Part shown: positions 17,730 through 26,523 of the stretch, piece by piece | Layout of the letters: each line of letters opens with the position of its first letter | Numbering within the stretch: position 1 is the first letter of the stretch | Assembly (NCBI GenBank): GCA_021772615.1 | Contig: JAJFLQ010000077.1 | Span: forward strand, 26,967 to 90,966 | Direction: 5' to 3' | Length of the DNA stretch: 64,000 nucleotides | DNA from: Verrucomicrobiota bacterium | Lineage (GTDB): Bacteria > Verrucomicrobiota > Lentisphaeria > JABSQK01 > JAJFLO01 | Translations under genes and position numbers: made by a program | The notes under the pieces: generated by a model | Database searches by the model: none | What the model saw: only the letters and a program-made list of their open reading frames with translations | Told to the model about the DNA's origin: nothing

Positions 17730-19766
17730 TCATCCTGAGAGAGGCAATTGCGACGCCACGTGTCCAATTGCCGGCAACACCGCCTGCTCGGATTCGCTAA
17801 GCGTAACGATATCTCGCAACGCAGTTTCGAGACACAGCCCTCGCTCGAGCCGGCGAGACAAATAGTCGTAAATATACAACTGGAACAGAGCACTCATCCG
17901 TTCAACCGAGTACGATTCCGGTCTGCGGCTTTCCCACATTATGTCCAATATGTGCGTTAGGCACGCTTCGTTTTCGGCGTCGAACCGCGATCGGGATTGC
18001 TCAATAAGGCGCCGTACGTCAAGTTGTCCATACGGGCGAACGACAAAGCTGTAGTTGAACGCATCGACAAGCGGCAATCCCTGCCTTTCGAATTCCGTCC
18101 AGTCGATGACGGTGAGCACACCATCAGCATCGGCAATGATGTTTCCTTTCCACAGGTCACCATGTACGGGCATCCGCTCGCTGCCGGCGAGCTGCAATAT
18201 CCTGCTGTAACGTGCCAGAAACGCATCTTTCGATGAGATAAGAATTCCATGCCGCTCTATCATCTCCAGAACCGTATCCACCTGTAGCGGTAGCGGAAGT
18301 TGTTGTGATTTCCCGCCTGCCGAATGAAGCAGACGGCAAACGTCTGCAGCCGCATTCAGGCGTTTTTTATCGGCGATGTCAGCACCAATTCGCACCAACT
18401 CGTAGAGAAAATAATTCACACCGTGAAAGGTTCCCTTGTCGATAGGCGCCGGAAAGGACACATTGGCACTGTGGATGTCGTCCATGATGCTATTGATATA
18501 CGTCACCGCCGTGTACTGGTTGTCATGGCTTTGATGCGACGCGTCATCGACAGCGATGCCGGCGTACACGCCGCCCTTCAAACCAGTCAGCATTAGGCCA
18601 ACGCCAGTGGTCGGTGATACCATGATCTGGTCGGTCTTGAAGGTGCCATATCTGTCCGCAAGTTTATTCTGGATATGACAGACAAATAAGTCGAGCCAGG
18701 ATGGCTGTTCGCACTGCTTCTCAACAACCATCGAATACGAATGGCTCATTGCCGGCGTTAGTCTGGACTTGATATGGGTCCGCATTGATTCACCCGCCGA
18801 TGAATCGAGCTTTGTAGCCCGGATCGCAGTCGAATATTTCAGCAACGCAGCGGCGTCATTTCCGTCGAAGATCGCGTTATAGGACCGATAATTCGGAAAC
18901 GGTATGAAATACCTGACACCGGCGAATCCGGCGTCACGGAACAGTCGCCGGTAACCTGAACGAGAGTAGGTGTACGTCCGGTAAGGCTTGTTTCGCAAAA
19001 AACGACTGATCATATTCGCCAGGAACCTCGGCATCAGGCTGGTGAACAACATGCCGGTGTGGTCTTCACGCATGCCACGCACATACTCCAGTGCAAATCT
19101 GTTTTCGATCGCAACATACAACTGCCCATCAGGCTTCAGAACACGGTGAATTCCCTCGAGATAGAGCAGCTGGCGCGTCCGAGGATCGCAGTCGCCGGTG
19201 TTTTCGGCAACCCATTCAAGCACACCATTCAGCACTACACAATCAAAAAAGTTGTCCGGAAACGGCAGATGCCTGGTGTCACCGCCACATACACCGGTAA
19301 CATTATCCAACCCCAACTCGCGGGCGCGAAGCGTGAGAAACGAAATTCGCTCACGGGTGAGATCCATCGAGTAGAGCTGCCCGAAATGGCGCGCAAGTGA
19401 CAAACTTACAGTTCCCCAACCGCATCCGAGGTCGAGTATGCGAGAGTTCGTGCCCGGTTTCAGCAGAATAAAGAAGCTGCCGCGCCCCGGGCGTGTGCCG
19501 TAATCATAGGCATAGTCATTAATTCGGCCTTCCTGCCTGAATGCCCGCAACGCCGAGCGTGTCGATGTTTCACGGGCAAGTTTGAGCATCGCATCGAACG
19601 TGTGTCTTGGAAACTCGCCAAAATAGTAATCGCTGTCCTGCGAGAATATCGGTATGCCGTCGATCACGGGAAAGGTAGCGCTGCACCCCTTGCAGCGGAG
19701 TTTGCGATCGCCTTTCCCTTCCAGCTCACCGGTACATGCCGGACATCTGCAGTTTTCTACATTCAT
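17730..19766 (-). CDS. Fusion: zinc ribbon + SAM methyltransferase + APH-type kinase
   Basis: 678 residues with three modules. Residues 8-28 hold two CxxC pairs (C8, C11, C25, C28), a Trm112-like zinc ribbon. Residues about 90-260 form a class I methyltransferase: RILDLGCGWGTVSLSLA (motif I at 110-118) and FDCVVLNGVLEWV. Residues about 350-640 form an aminoglycoside-phosphotransferase/choline-kinase-like domain with the catalytic loop VHGDLWKGNI (H535-D537, N542) and the metal aspartate in VIDWTEF (D555). A methylating plus phosphorylating enzyme recalls chain-capping enzymes such as WbdD, which put methyl and phosphate groups on the end of O-polysaccharides before Wzt-dependent export, although the kinase family differs. 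Its start overlaps the GT2 gene's end by 4 bp. Confidence 0.88.
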   Translation of the reverse strand: MNVENCRCPACTGELEGKGDRKLRCKGCSATFPVIDGIPIFSQDSDYYFGEFPRHTFDAMLKLARETSTRSALRAFRQEGRINDYAYDYGTRPGRGSFFILLKPGTNSRILDLGCGWGTVSLSLARHFGQLYSMDLTRERISFLTLRARELGLDNVTGVCGGDTRHLPFPDNFFDCVVLNGVLEWVAENTGDCDPRTRQLLYLEGIHRVLKPDGQLYVAIENRFALEYVRGMREDHTGMLFTSLMPRFLANMISRFLRNKPYRTYTYSRSGYRRLFRDAGFAGVRYFIPFPNYRSYNAIFDGNDAAALLKYSTAIRATKLDSSAGESMRTHIKSRLTPAMSHSYSMVVEKQCEQPSWLDLFVCHIQNKLADRYGTFKTDQIMVSPTTGVGLMLTGLKGGVYAGIAVDDASHQSHDNQYTAVTYINSIMDDIHSANVSFPAPIDKGTFHGVNYFLYELVRIGADIADKKRLNAAADVCRLLHSAGGKSQQLPLPLQVDTVLEMIERHGILISSKDAFLARYSRILQLAGSERMPVHGDLWKGNIIADADGVLTVIDWTEFERQGLPLVDAFNYSFVVRPYGQLDVRRLIEQSRSRFDAENEACLTHILDIMWESRRPESYSVERMSALFQLYIYDYLSRRLERGLCLETALRDIVTLSESEQAVLPAIGHVASQLPLSG

Positions 19767-20701
19767 CGGAAGATTCGGCCGGCGGCCTTTAACATGTTTT
19801 TCCAGGTGCGGCTGTCGCTCGGACCGTAACGAAGTGAAGCTACACCGTACCGCAACGCCGCGACTATATGTCCTGCAGCCAGTTCGCCGTCGCTGAGATG
19901 GTGGTAGATATGGTGATAACGTGCGTTTCGCGTCTTGCGATCAATAAGACGAGGGAAACGTAACGACATATCGTTTGCTACCCGCAGGAGATCATCACCC
20001 TGAATCCTAAAATTCGAAGATAGCGATCCCTCGGTGTGATGGCAAATAGCCAGAATGTCGGATACATAATCGACGGTTGTCTCGGCGGCGACGGTCAACC
20101 ACAGATAAACATCTTCCTGCGCGGCAAATCCTTCCGGAAATCGATGCGCTCCGAGCACATCGCGACGAATCGTAACCGTTGGTGTACGAATTGGACTATT
20201 GAGGTAAATAGTCCGAAACGTCTCGTCGGCACCACCGCCGCAAGGGGGCGTGATTGAAAACTGGCGAACACCGGTGGTTGTTTCGAAGGCCATATCCCCA
20301 TACATGAATCCGACGTTGGCGTTTTCCTCCAGGTACGCAATCCGGCGACGTGCCGAATCTGCCGTCCATTCGTCATCGGAATCCAGAAAAGCGACAAGAT
20401 CGCCTTGTGCCTCTCCAATGCCGAGATTCCGCGCTTTAGAAACTCCGCAATTTTCCGTGGTAACCACCGACACGCTCAGCGGAGAGGATGGGATGTAGGT
20501 TACCAGAAAAGCGCTAGTGCCATCCGTAGAGCCGTCATCGACGATCACCAGATCGTGGATCTGGTCCGCGTTAGATTCCAGACTCCGCAAGGCGCGCGGA
20601 AGCACCGGCAAACGATTGTACGTCGGCAAAATTACACTGAGCTTCAAGTTATTCCTAATCAATATGTTAAGCGCTTTTCCAAGTCCAGAACAGTCCTGCA
20701 A
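19763..20701 (-). CDS. Glycosyltransferase family 2
   Basis: 312-residue GT-A enzyme: LSVILPTYNRLPVLPRALRS, LVIVDDGSTDGTSAF, the DxD-type region LVAFLDSDDEW and AAQEDVYLWL, the conserved acidic-W motif. ATG at 20701 gives about 20 residues before the first strand; a TTG at about 20665 is an alternative start that would leave a shorter leader. Followed with a 4-bp ATGA overlap by the methyltransferase-kinase fusion, so the two proteins probably act on the same glycan. Confidence 0.92.
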   Translation of the reverse strand: MQDCSGLGKALNILIRNNLKLSVILPTYNRLPVLPRALRSLESNADQIHDLVIVDDGSTDGTSAFLVTYIPSSPLSVSVVTTENCGVSKARNLGIGEAQGDLVAFLDSDDEWTADSARRRIAYLEENANVGFMYGDMAFETTTGVRQFSITPPCGGGADETFRTIYLNSPIRTPTVTIRRDVLGAHRFPEGFAAQEDVYLWLTVAAETTVDYVSDILAICHHTEGSLSSNFRIQGDDLLRVANDMSLRFPRLIDRKTRNARYHHIYHHLSDGELAAGHIVAALRYGVASLRYGPSDSRTWKNMLKAAGRIFR

Positions 20702-20962
20702 CGCGGTGGAACCAACGTAACTAGAGGACGCACGGTGCCGGTCGTGGATCGATTAATTGTTTTTTTCTCAAGAACCCATTGCAAGCGACATTTAATACGC
20801 TAAGCTTGCTGCTTGAGCAGGTCGGGAAACAACATGCCAGACAGTATACCCACAAACATTGTCTGGCCTACAGGCCAAGTCAAGTGACTTCGAATGTTGG
20901 ACGAAGCCGACCTGGCCGGCCGCAAATGTTGGAACGAGAAGACATTCAAAAAGGGGGGAAAC
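20702..20962 (+). other. Divergent gap / leader with two hairpins
   Basis: 261 bp between a GT2 gene (minus) and a lipoprotein gene (plus). CCAGACA (20837-20843) pairs with TGTCTGG (20860-20866), and GGCC-TACA-GGCC (20865-20876) forms a second small stem. Both lie upstream of the lipoprotein's strong ribosome site (20951-20960). No convincing -35/-10 pair is seen. Confidence 0.4.
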
Positions 20963-23182
20963 ATGGATATCGCGAAAGTAATATCGGCAATTGGGTTAGT
21001 AGCATTCATCGTCGGAGGTTGCAGAACAAGCTACACGGTTCTGGACGTCAATGCGATGAAAGACAAGGCGGACGAAACAAGAGGCCTGTATTATTCATTG
21101 CCAAAAACAGTTGTGGTCGCCGAAGTCCCGATTACTCAAAAAAGCTACAACCCCGGTCAGTTCGCCCGTTTTTCTGAGTCCCTTATCGGCGCCAAAGCGA
21201 AGACGAACCCATCCGTGACATATTCTCTCGGCCTCCCGAAAATTACACAGCGTGGCATACCGGATCCGAACAACACATTCAAAATGAAACTCGACGGCTC
21301 CCCGTTACAATCCAGGACGCTGGTGGCGGAACTCACCGAAAACGGCCTCCTCACCCATGCCAATGCGGAAGTCGAAGATCGAACGATCGATTTCGCAGTG
21401 GCCATTGCCCAGACCGCAGCGAGTATTGCCGGTCGCGTGATCAATCCGGCCGGCGGCGCTTCGCCGCAGAGCGCAGGTGTCATCTCATCCGAGTCAATGG
21501 AGCTGAACGAACCCGATATTCGCACGATGGTGTCCTTTCTCAATAAGCATCGACACATCCGGATGAAGAAGGCATCGCTTGACAGTGCACTCTGCAAACT
21601 TGAAACAATTTTGGACAAGCCAGTAGAAGCGCTTAAGAACAAAGCAGCCAAGTACTGCTTTAGTGATGATTGGTATTATGTTCCGACGACGGATTACGGG
21701 ACGATTCTCGCATTCGCAAATAGTCGTCACTTGTCGGATGCCTCACATAAACAGATTGTGACATTGCTGGAAGGTACCAGCAACGTCAAGAAGGACATTT
21801 ACCTGGTATTCTCGGCATCTTCGCTCAAGACTACTGGCGCTACTGGCACTACTGGCGCTACTGGCGCTACCGGCGCTACCGGCGCTACCGGTGCTACCGG
21901 TGCTACAGGCAATCAAGCCCAAAGTCAGGTGAATGCGATGGCACTCGTTGACGCTGCGCGACCTATCAATCCGGCGGATGCACTCAAGATCAATGGCACG
22001 GAAACGATGACCACATTGAAAATTACCAATGATTTTTCGATGTTCGGAATGCACCCCATTTCTAACACAACGGACGACCTCGCCGTCAAGGCGTGGACCA
22101 AAGAACTCGACGCGGTTAAGAAATTGAACAAGCAAATCCGTCATCGATTCGCGACCGCAGCGGGTCATGAGCTCAAAGTCAATAAAGTCGGTAGTGGCGA
22201 CGACGCCTGCTTTGTTATTGACCCGCAAACCACAAAAACGCTATTCGATTTCTTCGAATATCCCCTGGCACAGAACTCCGCGAAACGACTGCGGGCGATT
22301 CTGCAGAATAAATCCGACTATTTCCTGGGAACTAGGTCCGCATCGCTGGAAGTCGACAAAGAGACCTACGAAGCAATGGTCAAACAAATTGACAATGAAG
22401 TGGCAACAATCGCCAGGCATTTTACCGGCACGACGACGTCGGCGGTGTGGAATGCGCGATTCGAGTGGTCGCCCGACAAGGCTGAAGCTAAAAATTCCAG
22501 AAAACTTTTCAAGTTTTCTGCTGCGAAAGGCGTTTATTACCCTGAAAATAAAGATGCCACCTACGCGAAGCTCATCAACAAAAGTACGGAAAAACTCAAC
22601 AGCTTTTTGAACCCGCATGACTTTCGCGAGAAAACGAGCATTGTCGAACTGACGGTGTCGGTGGATCCATCGGAACAGGTGTCAAACAAGGCCGGCGCCA
22701 TCCCAGCGGAAAAACGGAAGAATGCGCAAGGTTTCTACTATCGGATTCCGGCGCAAACTCTCGCGACAACAACGATGACAGACGAGAAACCGGACGGAGC
22801 GGAAAATACAAAATGGAAACCCAGGCCGCGGGAACTTGCGGCAACAAGAATTCCGGTGTCCCAATGGGGTGTTGTTCAGGCACTGCCGCGAAACACGGGC
22901 AGCTGGCGTAAGAGCGCAATTGACCTGAATCTCTATGTCGACACCGGCAGCATCAAGAAAGTCACCGCCTCGGCGGACGCTCTTGATCCCAAAATCGTCG
23001 GCGAGCTTGGCGGCGTGGCTACCGGATTGATGGATGCCCAGGTCGCAGCGACGAAAGCAGAGGCGACAATGAAAGACGAGATCACCTTACTTACTCGAGA
23101 ACGTGATTTGCTCTCACTTCGAGCCGAAATCGAAACATTGAAGGCGGGGTTGCCGTCCGAAGGTCCAGGCGTGGCCGAATAG
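20963..23182 (+). CDS. Large lipoprotein with collagen-like Gly-Ala-Thr tract
   Basis: 739-residue predicted outer- or inner-membrane lipoprotein of unknown function. The signal ends in the lipobox VGGC (C20). ATG 20963 sits after the strong ribosome site AAGGGGGGAA, and the longer frame from 20894 is not needed. Residues about 40-80 (RGLYYSLPKTVVVAEVPI) weakly resemble the opening of DUF4831-type proteins; a similar segment recurs near residue 570 (GFYYRIPAQTL), suggesting a repeated domain. At 292-315 there are eight consecutive Gly-X-Thr triplets. The C-terminus (about 690-735) is a predicted coiled coil. The next gene is a trypsin-like protease 18 bp on, and a secreted protein follows; the three look like one module inserted in the glycan locus. 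Confidence 0.75.
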   Translation: MDIAKVISAIGLVAFIVGGCRTSYTVLDVNAMKDKADETRGLYYSLPKTVVVAEVPITQKSYNPGQFARFSESLIGAKAKTNPSVTYSLGLPKITQRGIPDPNNTFKMKLDGSPLQSRTLVAELTENGLLTHANAEVEDRTIDFAVAIAQTAASIAGRVINPAGGASPQSAGVISSESMELNEPDIRTMVSFLNKHRHIRMKKASLDSALCKLETILDKPVEALKNKAAKYCFSDDWYYVPTTDYGTILAFANSRHLSDASHKQIVTLLEGTSNVKKDIYLVFSASSLKTTGATGTTGATGATGATGATGATGATGNQAQSQVNAMALVDAARPINPADALKINGTETMTTLKITNDFSMFGMHPISNTTDDLAVKAWTKELDAVKKLNKQIRHRFATAAGHELKVNKVGSGDDACFVIDPQTTKTLFDFFEYPLAQNSAKRLRAILQNKSDYFLGTRSASLEVDKETYEAMVKQIDNEVATIARHFTGTTTSAVWNARFEWSPDKAEAKNSRKLFKFSAAKGVYYPENKDATYAKLINKSTEKLNSFLNPHDFREKTSIVELTVSVDPSEQVSNKAGAIPAEKRKNAQGFYYRIPAQTLATTTMTDEKPDGAENTKWKPRPRELAATRIPVSQWGVVQALPRNTGSWRKSAIDLNLYVDTGSIKKVTASADALDPKIVGELGGVATGLMDAQVAATKAEATMKDEITLLTRERDLLSLRAEIETLKAGLPSEGPGVAE
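21836..21907 (+). repeat. 9-bp coding repeat, eight Gly-Ala/Thr-Thr triplets
   Basis: Eight consecutive 9-bp units of the type GGCGCTACC encode Gly-X-Thr triplets within the lipoprotein. Some neighbouring units are identical and others differ at third positions, so slippage and selection both seem to have acted. Gly-X-Y tracts of this composition occur in bacterial collagen-like proteins. Confidence 0.9.
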
Positions 23183-23200
23183 AATATGGATTGAACGACC

Positions 23201-24229
23201 ATGGGAAAAAGTAAGAAGAAAACGAAAAACGACCTCGGATACCTGCGGTCATACGGGTTTTCCGCCCGTATTTGCAAGGCCTATGCCGAGGCGGAACAGC
23301 GCTTCCTCGACCTACCGTTCGTCACGGCAATCGATGTGGGTTCGCCATGCCGTAACGGCCGGCTGGATGATGAAGAACCTCATTCCATTCGAATCCATGT
23401 TCGAGAGAAACGACCTCGGGAAGTGCTAACTGAAGACACCATTATTCCTAACGAAATTGGTGGGATTCGCACCGATGTGATTCAAGCGAATTATGTCGGT
23501 AGAACGGCCACGCGGCCGTCACCGCCCCGTGGCCGCGCTTTCAAAAAGATCCAACCGGGAATCAGTGTGAGCGCTGCCGGCCTGGGTTCGGGGACGATCG
23601 GCGCGATTGCGTACGACGTCGCAACCGGCGCCCCCGGTGTATTAAGTAACTGGCATGTGCTCGCGGGTTTTCTGACAGAACCCGATTCGAAATGGCCGCC
23701 AATCATCCAGCCCGGCACCACCGACCGCGGACGTGTTGCGAAACACACGATAGGACGGCTGCAAGAATTTATACTCGACGCCCGCGGCGACGCGGCATTC
23801 GCGATCCTCAACAAACAAAAGAAATTTTTACCGTACCAATTTGGATCCGGAGTTTGGCTTCGTTCCTGGCGCAAGGTGCGGGATGGTGATCGCCTGAGCA
23901 AGTCCGGCAGAACAACCGCAGTGACGAGCGGTCGCGTCGAGGGCGTTGGCAAATATGAAGTATACTATCCCACGATCGGTCGGGGCAGGAAAATCTATGG
24001 GTTTAAGCTGGTCCATCCGCTACACCGCAACCCCAGAAACGAGGAGATCAGCGATGACGGTGATTCGGGTGGTATATGGTATGATCCGGAGAGCCGCAGG
24101 GCTGTGGGACTGCTGATGGCCGGAGAACGCGAGGACCAGCGCGCGCGCCACCTGGAGCATTCACTCGCTTGCCATATCGGCCCGGTACTCGAGGCACTCA
24201 AGATCTCACTCACACCGCCCGCTGAGTAG
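23201..24229 (+). CDS. Trypsin-like serine protease (chymotrypsin fold)
   Basis: 342-residue protein with the full catalytic triad context: LSNWHVLAG (His152), DARGDAAFAI (Asp197) and DDGDSGGIW (Ser289). LSKSGRTTAVTSGRV between Asp and Ser is typical of the related bacterial proteases that sense or process partner proteins. The N-terminal 100 residues are lysine-rich at first and then form an unassigned region; no signal peptide is seen. It is therefore either cytoplasmic or exported by an unrecognised route. It follows the lipoprotein gene by 18 bp, suggesting that the lipoprotein or the next product is its substrate. No clear ribosome site. Confidence 0.85.
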   Translation: MGKSKKKTKNDLGYLRSYGFSARICKAYAEAEQRFLDLPFVTAIDVGSPCRNGRLDDEEPHSIRIHVREKRPREVLTEDTIIPNEIGGIRTDVIQANYVGRTATRPSPPRGRAFKKIQPGISVSAAGLGSGTIGAIAYDVATGAPGVLSNWHVLAGFLTEPDSKWPPIIQPGTTDRGRVAKHTIGRLQEFILDARGDAAFAILNKQKKFLPYQFGSGVWLRSWRKVRDGDRLSKSGRTTAVTSGRVEGVGKYEVYYPTIGRGRKIYGFKLVHPLHRNPRNEEISDDGDSGGIWYDPESRRAVGLLMAGEREDQRARHLEHSLACHIGPVLEALKISLTPPAE

Positions 24230-24415
24230 GTTTATATTTAAAGACGACACTTGAGGTGATCTTACAGGTCGAATAGCCATGCAATGTTGGTTGTAGTCGG
24301 CTGGGACCGCGACCACAAGTGAAAGCAACGGTAAACAGATACGGGTCGACGCGTGCACAATGGACAGTGTCATCGGGAAGTCGATCCAGACACAACAAGC
24401 CGAAGGAGCCCGACC

Positions 24416-25305
24416 ATGTATACCCGACCAATTGTTCACCAGCTGTTGTTGGTATTGCTGCTTTCAACAATCACATCCCACGCCGAAGACAGGATTCATT
24501 TCTGGATCAAGGCATTCATCCCCAACGCCCATCCGACGAATCCCGGATACATCCGTCCGGTTCCTGGAGACGCCGGCAAGACCATGATACCGGGACCAAC
24601 GGGATCCGAGTGTGTCGTGACGAACAAGTCATTGTTCAAGCTTCCAGCGTCAATCCATTCGCCCCGCCAGGGATCAGCCCAGGGATCGACTACAGTGTTG
24701 ACCTGATATACAACGTGTCCGCAAAAACACTGAAATATCGGGTAACTCACGGAACCTTTCCAGCATATGAAACATACGCCTCGCTGAATTCCGGCAAAGT
24801 GGTGAAGCTCTTCGCCGTAAATCCGTCGGGCGCGAGCGCCTGGCACCTTTACGATTTCGGATTGGGTATTGGCCAGCGCAATCAATCTGGCACGGTTCAG
24901 CTCATTTCCGGTAACAAGCCGTTTCATTTCGAAGGCACATGGCGATACGTCGCCGATGGCAGTACGCACACCGCCATTTTTGGAAGGAGTCAGAATAATT
25001 TTTCCGGCACGATGACCGTATCGGTTGATGGCGATCAGGTGAAGGCTGTATTGGCAGACCTGTCTCTAACGTCTGCGAACGAACTTCGTTTCAAGATGAA
25101 CCTTCAGGACGACTCATTTACCGTTCGAGCCGTTCTTTCCGGAGACAAGCGATCGATGACTATCTACGCGACAGACACCGACGTCAACGAATCGACGTCG
25201 CGTTTCATGTACCTGGTCGCAACCTGCGTAATCTGCCGTCACATTGGTTGTCAACTAGAGGCAGGTTTTGTCCGGGTAACCAACCGGTCGACCAAGCCAC
25301 GGTAA
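24416..25305 (+). pseudogene. Secreted protein of unknown function, interrupted by a frameshift
   Basis: The start is well defined: AAGGAG ribosome site, ATG at 24416 and a signal peptide ending about SHA|ED. The mature part opens with HFWIKAFIPNAHPTNPGY and PGDAGKTMIPGPTG. This frame stops at 24706. A second frame, one base back, carries the rest of the protein from about 24,655 (SVNPFAPPGISPGIDYSV) to 25305 with no further break, so a single-base loss between about 24,600 and 24,700 splits the gene. I see no canonical slippery heptamer. The break may be a true mutation, a sequencing error or recoding. The 3' end overlaps the opposing GT4 gene by 55 bp. Confidence 0.75.
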
Positions 25306-26423
25306 ACGTCATCTTCCTGATAATGACAACGAATTATCTCAAGGCCGCTCTGGGACAACCGAGCACGGTATGAAGGAGATTGCATTGCATGCTTGACCTC
25401 GGCCGTGATCATATCTGCCTCGTTTGAGATCACTTCCTGCGCATAACTTTCAATATGCACGCCCTGGACGGCTGTTTGCGAGACGATTGTCGGCTTGCCG
25501 AAGGCGAAACTCTCCAGCACCTTTATCTTCAAGCCGGTACCGATTTGCAGCGGTACGACCACGATATCTGCGAGCGCATATGCGTCCACAATGTCGTCTA
25601 TAAAGGGTAGCAACTCGATGTCCTCGCGATCAGCGTATGAGCGCCTTATCTCGCCACCTGCACCGAGTATTTTCAAAACCACACTTGGCACGTTAGCACG
25701 TATCGCAGGCAGGCACGATTCAATGAAGAAGCGCAATGCGTTGACATTTGGCGGTCCGCTGCCCGCGGCATACAAGATCGAATGCGCACCTCGTTGAGAC
25801 GATGGCTGGTGACGCGGCACAAATGAGACCGGCACATAGATCGACGAAATGCCGTTTTGGATGAGATATGCATGATCCGAAAGCGATATAGCAAGCACAG
25901 CGTCCACGGCACGATACACGGCCAACTCTCGATCAGGATCTCGAAAGTGTGACACAAGAGCGCCGGCGCCTATCGATTCGAAGGCCTGATACTTGTGGTG
26001 CCAGATGTCGTGCGCGTCGATGATCCGCGTGACGCAATCAGGCAAGGCGTCCAGGCACCAGTACAACTGAGGCGTGTGCACAATACAGGTAACGAATGAT
26101 AATTTGTCATGCAACGCGGCGATTGTAGCGAGAACACCAGCATTGCGAAATAAGTCGTCGGTGAAATGCGGTCGCATGAGCTTTCTGCGTAACCGTGCTG
26201 ACATTGTGGGTACCACGTTTGCCGCAGGATCCACGCAGCGCGTAACCGAACGGAAACAATCGCCTCCGACGCCGACATCGCCGACTCCGGAATCGTAAAT
26301 CAGGAGATGCTGCTCGAAGTCGCCGTGATCGCCAATAAAACGACACATATCGCCGACGCGGACCGTGAAACCGTCTGTCGAGGGAAACGGGTATCGCGGC
26401 GAGATGACAAGAATTCGTTTCAT
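25251..26423 (-). CDS. Glycosyltransferase family 4
   Basis: 390-residue GT-B-type protein: RILVISPRYPFPSTDGFTVR at the N-terminus, then SILYAAGSGPPNVNALRFF at the start of the C-terminal domain, and IGTGLKIKVLESFAFGKPTI, the donor-binding loop of the subgroup in which the first Glu of E-x7-E is replaced. It ends 55 bp inside the opposing secreted-protein gene. It follows the membrane protein gene at 28128 on the same strand after a 100-bp gap and probably shares its transcript. Specificity unknown. Confidence 0.88.
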   Translation of the reverse strand: MKRILVISPRYPFPSTDGFTVRVGDMCRFIGDHGDFEQHLLIYDSGVGDVGVGGDCFRSVTRCVDPAANVVPTMSARLRRKLMRPHFTDDLFRNAGVLATIAALHDKLSFVTCIVHTPQLYWCLDALPDCVTRIIDAHDIWHHKYQAFESIGAGALVSHFRDPDRELAVYRAVDAVLAISLSDHAYLIQNGISSIYVPVSFVPRHQPSSQRGAHSILYAAGSGPPNVNALRFFIESCLPAIRANVPSVVLKILGAGGEIRRSYADREDIELLPFIDDIVDAYALADIVVVPLQIGTGLKIKVLESFAFGKPTIVSQTAVQGVHIESYAQEVISNEADMITAEVKHAMQSPSYRARLSQSGLEIIRCHYQEDDVYRGLVDRLVTRTKPASS

Positions 26424-26523
26424 CGTTTACCTTTGTACACCCAATCTCGATACATTGTGCCGCGGAATCGCAATTGTGGACTCAGGTCCGTGTTGAACTC
26501 CGCGCCTTTGCAATCAAATTCGG

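Noticed and set aside
21743..22228. Antisense frame through the Gly-Ala-Thr repeat
   Set aside because: It reads the repeat as a Ser/Ala run, has no ribosome site, and lies inside a lipoprotein gene with a clear signal peptide.
24319..24415. N-terminal extension of the second frame of the frameshifted gene
   Set aside because: The residues are not similar to any export signal and lie upstream of a strong ribosome site for the other frame, so the start at 24416 is right.
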